DNA from: Prevotellaceae bacterium
GTDB lineage: Bacteria > Bacteroidota > Bacteroidia > Bacteroidales > Bacteroidaceae
Direction of reading: 5' to 3'
NCBI GenBank assembly: GCA_022508635.1
Contig: JAFLUV010000025.1
Span: 1-18,195 of the forward strand
DNA length: 18,195 bases
Shown in pieces: positions 15,311 to 18,195 of the stretch; the stretch's first letter is position 1, and every line of letters starts with the position of its first letter. The notes under the pieces are model-generated. The model saw nothing but the letters and a program-made list of their open reading frames with translations, ran no database searches and was not told the origin of the DNA. The position numbers and the translations under genes were made by a program.

Positions 15311-16497
15311 TTCTTTTCCTCTGTTTCCTTATTGAAGATGGTTTGGGCAACCGGGGCTTCAGGGATTTTGCAATACTCCAGACATTTCCCAAGGATGTTC
15401 TTCAGGCGGTCTGCCTGCTCTGTCTCGCCTCTCTTCCGAAGTTTGAGCACGAGGTGCGAGAGGAGCATAACATTGTTCAAACTGAGGTGTTTGCCTACCA
15501 TCCACGAATCATATACGAGGTCAGGCTCTGCCAAGTACTCGAGGTGGTAGACCTCCTTCACGTTATGCATCGCAACGGTAAAGTTGTCGTACTGCCTGGG
15601 GCTGTATTTGAGCAGGATTCCTTCATTGTAGATGCTATCCTTGTCGAGCTTAGTGTATTGGAGTATGTCGGTAGAGAAGTAGGTGGGACGCATGCTCTGC
15701 TTTATCAGGTACATGATGAGGTCTGCCTCATAGTGTGAGCTCCACTCCTCTCCATATTTCCCGTAGTCCTGCACGTCTATGCATGGGGGCGCAATGTTGA
15801 GCCTTTGATACAATGCCTTCATGTATGGCTCGGAATGCAGGAAGCTGAGTGGAATGACGGTAACGTCCTGTCTCTCATTGAGTGCGTCCTGTATCATCTT
15901 CATGGGTGCAGTTACGACGTCGCCGTTGGCAAAGTACAGTGCCTGCGGTTGCATACTGCGCAACATATTCATGTTGTAGTGCATGATACGAGAGGGATAG
16001 CCTTTCTGTTGGTACGACTTGGTAAAAAGCTCCCCTACGAGTGGATTATCCGGGTCGATGCTCCACAGACGGCATGCCAGAAAGTTTACCTCTTCGTCGC
16101 AAGCATCCTTGGGCATCAGCTCAATTGCCCTGTAGATGTTGTCGCCCCTCATGGCAGTTGAGTCAGTCTTCAGGCAATAGCGTCCCTTGCAGAGATTCAG
16201 GACATAGCTGTCAGGTAGTGCTTCCTCCATGCGGCGGATAACGGACGCTGTCGGCGAACTCTCTTCATCACCATATCCTGTAGAAAGCATTTCGTAGTAG
16301 TTCGTAGCGTAGAAGAGATTACGCCATGCCCGCTCGTCCTTGGGATTGTCATCTACTTTCTTCTGCCACGCCTCTGCCTGTGCGGCATACCATTCGGCAT
16401 CATGTTCATTGACAATAATAGAAACTATGGTCTCTGCTTCCTGTGCCGTGACAAAGGTACAGGTTAGGAGTGCTGCAATAATGATTGTTTTTCTCAT
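15307..16497 (-). CDS. Secreted protein with DUF2723-like motif, heads the ECF operon
   Basis: The 396-residue product has a signal peptide (MRKTIIIAALLTCTFVTAQ). Residues 35-165 look helical and repeat-like (AEAWQKKVDDNPKDERAWRN, then IELMPKDACDEEVNF), as in tetratricopeptide proteins. Residues 186-238 (ALYFANGDVVTAPM, then DVTVIPLSFL) and RPTYFSTDI (270-278) resemble the soluble C-terminal part of DUF2723 (GT117-type) membrane proteins, where a TNGDNDTFPLWY motif precedes RTDVRVVNLS. Here the polytopic glycosyltransferase half is absent, and the acidic pair is altered (GDVVTAP). I infer a periplasmic sensor or binding protein. It overlaps the sigma gene by 4 bp. A candidate promoter lies about 165 bp upstream at 16662-16692. 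Confidence 0.72.
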   Translation of the reverse strand: MRKTIIIAALLTCTFVTAQEAETIVSIIVNEHDAEWYAAQAEAWQKKVDDNPKDERAWRNLFYATNYYEMLSTGYGDEESSPTASVIRRMEEALPDSYVLNLCKGRYCLKTDSTAMRGDNIYRAIELMPKDACDEEVNFLACRLWSIDPDNPLVGELFTKSYQQKGYPSRIMHYNMNMLRSMQPQALYFANGDVVTAPMKMIQDALNERQDVTVIPLSFLHSEPYMKALYQRLNIAPPCIDVQDYGKYGEEWSSHYEADLIMYLIKQSMRPTYFSTDILQYTKLDKDSIYNEGILLKYSPRQYDNFTVAMHNVKEVYHLEYLAEPDLVYDSWMVGKHLSLNNVMLLSHLVLKLRKRGETEQADRLKNILGKCLEYCKIPEAPVAQTIFNKETEEKK

Positions 16498-16661
16498 CTT
16501 TGTAGTGTTGGGTTTGTGTGTGTTTGTTTATTCATCTTCTTATTTTTTTGGCGCGCTCATTATTGCAAACACGCGAAGTCAGAAATCGTTCATGGGAAAT
16601 ATGGAATTTCTACTGCCCTGTTACGATAGTGTCCTAAATTCATGCAGCATCGTTTCCAGTA

Positions 16662-16692
16662 CAAAGATACAACACCCAAAGGCGAAAGCCAA
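16662..16692 (-). promoter_or_regulatory. Promoter candidate for the secreted-protein/sigma operon
   Basis: On the minus strand TATCTTTG lies at 16669-16662 and TTG at 16692-16690, with 20 bp between them, a good Bacteroidota housekeeping-type promoter. Predicted initiation near 16655 would leave an untranslated leader of about 155 nt before the ATG at 16497, which is long for this group. A nearer promoter of another (ECF-type) class cannot be excluded. Confidence 0.5.
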
Positions 16693-16861
16693 GGATTTTA
16701 GGGAGAAAGTTCAGCACTGCCATCCGCCAAGCCATTATTATATCCGTGCTTCGATTCGTAGAGCATGGGACTCCTCATGTTTGCATAAAAGTTTTGTTTA
16801 ACGGACTGAATAAAGCAGCAGGGATATTTGCCAATTCATGGCATATTATGCCTGATGCTGA

Positions 16862-16971
16862 CGAAAGGTGCTTTAGTCGTCCAGGAAAGCCGCTTTCCTG
16901 GACGAGGAAAGGTGCTTCCCTGGGGCAGGAAAGCGGCTTTCGTGGAGCAGGAAAGGTGCTTTCCTCAACGT
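16862..16971. repeat. Five tandem 22-bp units with inverted arms
   Basis: Five contiguous 22-bp units start at 16862, 16884, 16906, 16928 and 16950. Each has arms GGAAAG and CTTTCC (with one or two changes in units 1, 3 and 4) around a 3-nt centre, then a 7-nt linker. Centres run GTG, CCG, GTG, CGG, GTG, so they alternate, and units 2 and 4 have reverse-complementary centres. Linkers are TCGTCCA, TGGACGA, TGGGGCA, TGGAGCA and TCAACGT. There are no unique spacers, so this is not a CRISPR array. Each unit could fold as a small hairpin. Confidence 0.9.
16877..16905. repeat. Perfect 29-bp palindrome (13-bp arms, 3-nt centre)
   Basis: TCGTCCAGGAAAG (16877-16889) is exactly reverse-complementary to CTTTCCTGGACGA (16893-16905) around a CCG centre. 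It spans the linker of repeat unit 1 and all of unit 2, because those two linkers are reverse complements of each other. As RNA this would be a very stable hairpin. No U-tract follows, so a simple terminator is unlikely. Confidence 0.9.
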
Positions 16972-17131
16972 GTTAATTATCACTGCTTTACAAGGCCTCT
17001 TGGATTCTTCCCCCGGGAGTCATACTCTGGTGCATGTTTATGCATGCTTTGTGGCTCTTGCGCTTCATCTTGAGGCGATGCCTATGCACCGATGTCTTTC
17101 GGAGGGATAACCGACTGCAAGGGTAATAAAT

Positions 17132-17159
17132 TAGCGTGAATCCGATCGAACTCACGCTA
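17132..17159. repeat. Inverted repeat upstream of the second sigma gene
   Basis: TAGCGTGA (17132-17139) pairs with TCACGCTA (17152-17159) around a 12-nt centre containing the palindrome CGATCG. It ends about 50 bp before the -7 box of the sigma gene. It may be an operator, or the end of a transcript from the left, since a run of nine T's begins about 18 nt further on. Neither role is proven. Confidence 0.55.
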
Positions 17160-17208
17160 TTTAGGACAATATTACACTTTTTTTTCATGTTTGTGGGAAC
17201 ATTTTTCC

Positions 17209-17216
17209 TATTTTTG
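17209..17216 (+). promoter_or_regulatory. Probable -7 box for the second ECF sigma gene
   Basis: TATTTTTG matches TAnnTTTG. The nearest upstream TTTG (17190-17193) is only 15 bp away, closer than the usual spacing of about 20 bp, so the -33 element is uncertain. Initiation near 17224 would place the TTG at 17225 at the transcript's very end, which favours the ATG at 17249 as the true start. Confidence 0.5.
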
Positions 17217-17248
17217 CGTCTATATTGGTAGAATGCATCAGCAGCAGC

Positions 17249-17749
17249 ATGGAAAAACAAGAGTTCTGCATATTGGTTCGCAGGCTGAGAGCCGACATAC
17301 TGGCTGCCAGCCAACGGTTCCTCGGCAATGAGGCCGAGGCTGAGGACAACGTGCAGGACACGCTGCTCAAACTCTGGAGCATCAGGGGCGAGCTCGACGC
17401 CGTCCGTTCCATTCCTGCATTGGCATACGCCATCTGCCGGAACCTGTGTATCTCCAAACTCCGCAAGCGGAAAATCATTCCGCTGGAACTGAACGAGGAA
17501 ATGAGGCTGGCCAGTGCACACGATTCCCAGTGGATGCTGGAGGAGAAGGAAAACGCCCGGTGGCTTGAGGAGCGTATCGGGGAACTGCCGGCCTCGCAGA
17601 TGCAGATACTGAGAATGAGCCAGCAGGACGGGCTTGAGAACAGTGAGATAGCCGAACTGCTGGGCATCAGCGAGACAACGGTTCGCGCAACCCTCTGCAA
17701 GGCCCGCAAAACACTATTGAAGCAATTCATGATGCACAACAAAACCTAA
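17249..17749 (+). CDS. ECF-family RNA polymerase sigma factor (second)
   Basis: This 166-residue ECF sigma factor has region 2 at about 20-75 (ASQRFLGNEAEAEDNVQDTLLKLWS, split here as ASQRFLGNEAEAED and NVQDTLLKLWS, then ALAYAICRNLCISKLRK). Region 4 is at about 108-160 (RIGELPASQMQILRMSQQDG, EIAELLGISETTVRATLCKAR). It is distinct in sequence from the other sigma factor in this window and typical of the short sigma proteins of Bacteroidales. The ATG at 17249 is chosen over a TTG at 17225 because of the promoter position and because family members start just before this point. A one-helix protein follows 12 bp downstream, the usual sigma/anti-sigma order. GC-rich codons set it apart from the A/T-rich intergenic DNA before it. 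Confidence 0.92.
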   Translation: MEKQEFCILVRRLRADILAASQRFLGNEAEAEDNVQDTLLKLWSIRGELDAVRSIPALAYAICRNLCISKLRKRKIIPLELNEEMRLASAHDSQWMLEEKENARWLEERIGELPASQMQILRMSQQDGLENSEIAELLGISETTVRATLCKARKTLLKQFMMHNKT

Positions 17750-17761
17750 ACCATAAGTAAG

Positions 17762-18195
17762 ATGAAGAAGGCAACACCGGAAAACATACATGAACTCCTC
17801 GACCGATATCTCGAGGGAACGAACACGCAGGAGGAACTGAAGGCGCTGTGTGAATACTTCAACAAGGCCGACAACCTGCCGGCAGACCTGATTCCCTACG
17901 CACAGATGTTTGCCCTGCTGGACGAAAGGCCGAAGACACCCTCGGCAGAAGCCCTGGACAGATTCTCGGCTCCACTGAAGGAGAAAAGGCGGCTGACTTC
18001 CCTGTGGCCCCTGGTGGCGGCAGCCTGCATCGCGGCCTTCGCCTTCATCTTCCTCACACCGCCGGAAAAGGAGGAGAACATGGCCGTGGCCTATATGGAC
18101 GGAAAGATACAGACAGACCCGAAGATAGCCATGCAGATAGGGCAGGATGCCCTGCAAGAGATATTCAGCAACGGAAATCAGGAAGAACAACTCAA
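17762..18195 (+). CDS. Probable one-helix anti-sigma-like protein, 3' end outside window
   Basis: The frame opens with ATG at 17762 and stays open for 144 codons to the window edge, so the gene is partial. The N-terminal part (residues 8-55: LLDRYLEGT, TQEELKALCEYF, PYAQMFALLDE) is the helical pattern seen in Bacteroidales proteins that follow ECF sigma genes. A single membrane helix covers about 81-98 (LWPLVAAACIAAFAFIFL). The visible periplasmic part contains AVAYMDGKIQTDPKIAM. I infer that it tethers or modulates the sigma factor encoded 12 bp upstream. No zinc-binding anti-sigma motif is seen, and anti-sigma activity is based on order and shape only. Confidence 0.75.
   Translation, partial: MKKATPENIHELLDRYLEGTNTQEELKALCEYFNKADNLPADLIPYAQMFALLDERPKTPSAEALDRFSAPLKEKRRLTSLWPLVAAACIAAFAFIFLTPPEKEENMAVAYMDGKIQTDPKIAMQIGQDALQEIFSNGNQEEQL

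Larger units (their letters stand above)
16498..17248. other. Noncoding region between two divergent ECF sigma loci
   Basis: This stretch of about 750 bp has no convincing gene. The short open frames in it cross the 22-bp repeats, whose unit length is not a multiple of three, and show no family resemblance. It contains a GT-rich tract near 16504-16527, a leftward promoter (16662-16692), the repeat array (16862-16971), a run of small inverted repeats (17030-17089, e.g. GGTGCAT/ATGCACC), an 8-bp inverted repeat (17132-17159) and a rightward -7 box (17209-17216). The layout suits a shared regulatory region, but no binding site can be named. Confidence 0.6.

Noticed and set aside
16862..16971. 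CRISPR array
   Set aside because: The 22-bp units are contiguous, with no unique spacers, and no cas genes are in the window.
16746..17073. Short plus-strand open frames (76 and 81 residues) across the repeat array
   Set aside because: The 22-bp period shifts frame every unit, the peptides match no family I know, and no promoter or convincing ribosome site precedes them.
16630..17168. Possible mobile-element ends: TGTCCTAAAT (16630-16639) and ATTTAGGACA (17159-17168) are perfect 10-bp inverted copies
   Set aside because: With about 750 bp searched, a 10-bp inverted match is not rare by chance; there is no transposase and no target duplication visible.

Overview
The window looks like a chromosomal segment of a member of the Bacteroidales (Bacteroidota). 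Supporting signs are the promoter boxes of the form TTTG-(about 20 bp)-TAnnTTTG upstream of several genes, secreted proteins whose signal peptides end in AQ, a DUF4886 esterase-like protein, a Bacteroidota-style SecB-like protein, small ECF sigma factors followed by one-helix membrane proteins, and CotH/lamin-tail secreted proteins. I cannot fix the genus from this sequence alone. Base composition is uneven: roughly 40-50% GC over most of the window, about 60% over most of the cotH gene.

Layout. Positions 1-53 hold the 5' part of a tRNA-Asn on the minus strand, with a promoter divergent from that of a secreted S41 protease (200-1849), followed by a secreted SGNH/DUF4886 protein (1896-3359) and a SecB-like protein (3470-3955). 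A well-formed promoter at 4023-4054 then begins a long plus-strand run: der (ribosome-assembly GTPase), a small putative lipoprotein, an MlaE-type permease, an MlaF-type ATPase, lptB, and a large secreted CotH-kinase/lamin-tail protein. Spacing is tight (12-80 bp), so this looks like one housekeeping and cell-envelope transcription unit. An ACR3-type efflux permease follows, convergent with a class I fumarase on the minus strand.

The right part holds two ECF sigma loci pointing away from each other. On the minus strand, a secreted protein with a DUF2723-like motif (16497-15307), an ECF sigma factor (15310-14726) and a one-helix membrane protein (14739-14308) overlap head to tail (4 bp and 14 bp), which implies translational coupling. 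On the plus strand a second ECF sigma factor (17249-17749) is followed 12 bp later by a probable one-helix anti-sigma-like protein that runs off the window end (17762-18195).

Between the two loci lies a noncoding stretch of about 750 bp with the most unusual DNA in the window: five direct 22-bp units (16862-16971), each with 6-bp inverted arms around a variable 3-nt centre (GTG, CCG, GTG, CGG, GTG). One unit is part of a perfect 13-bp-stem palindrome. An 8-bp inverted repeat also sits just upstream of the second sigma gene's promoter. The leading candidate for something undescribed is this divergent double-sigma region together with the secreted/sigma/membrane cassette.
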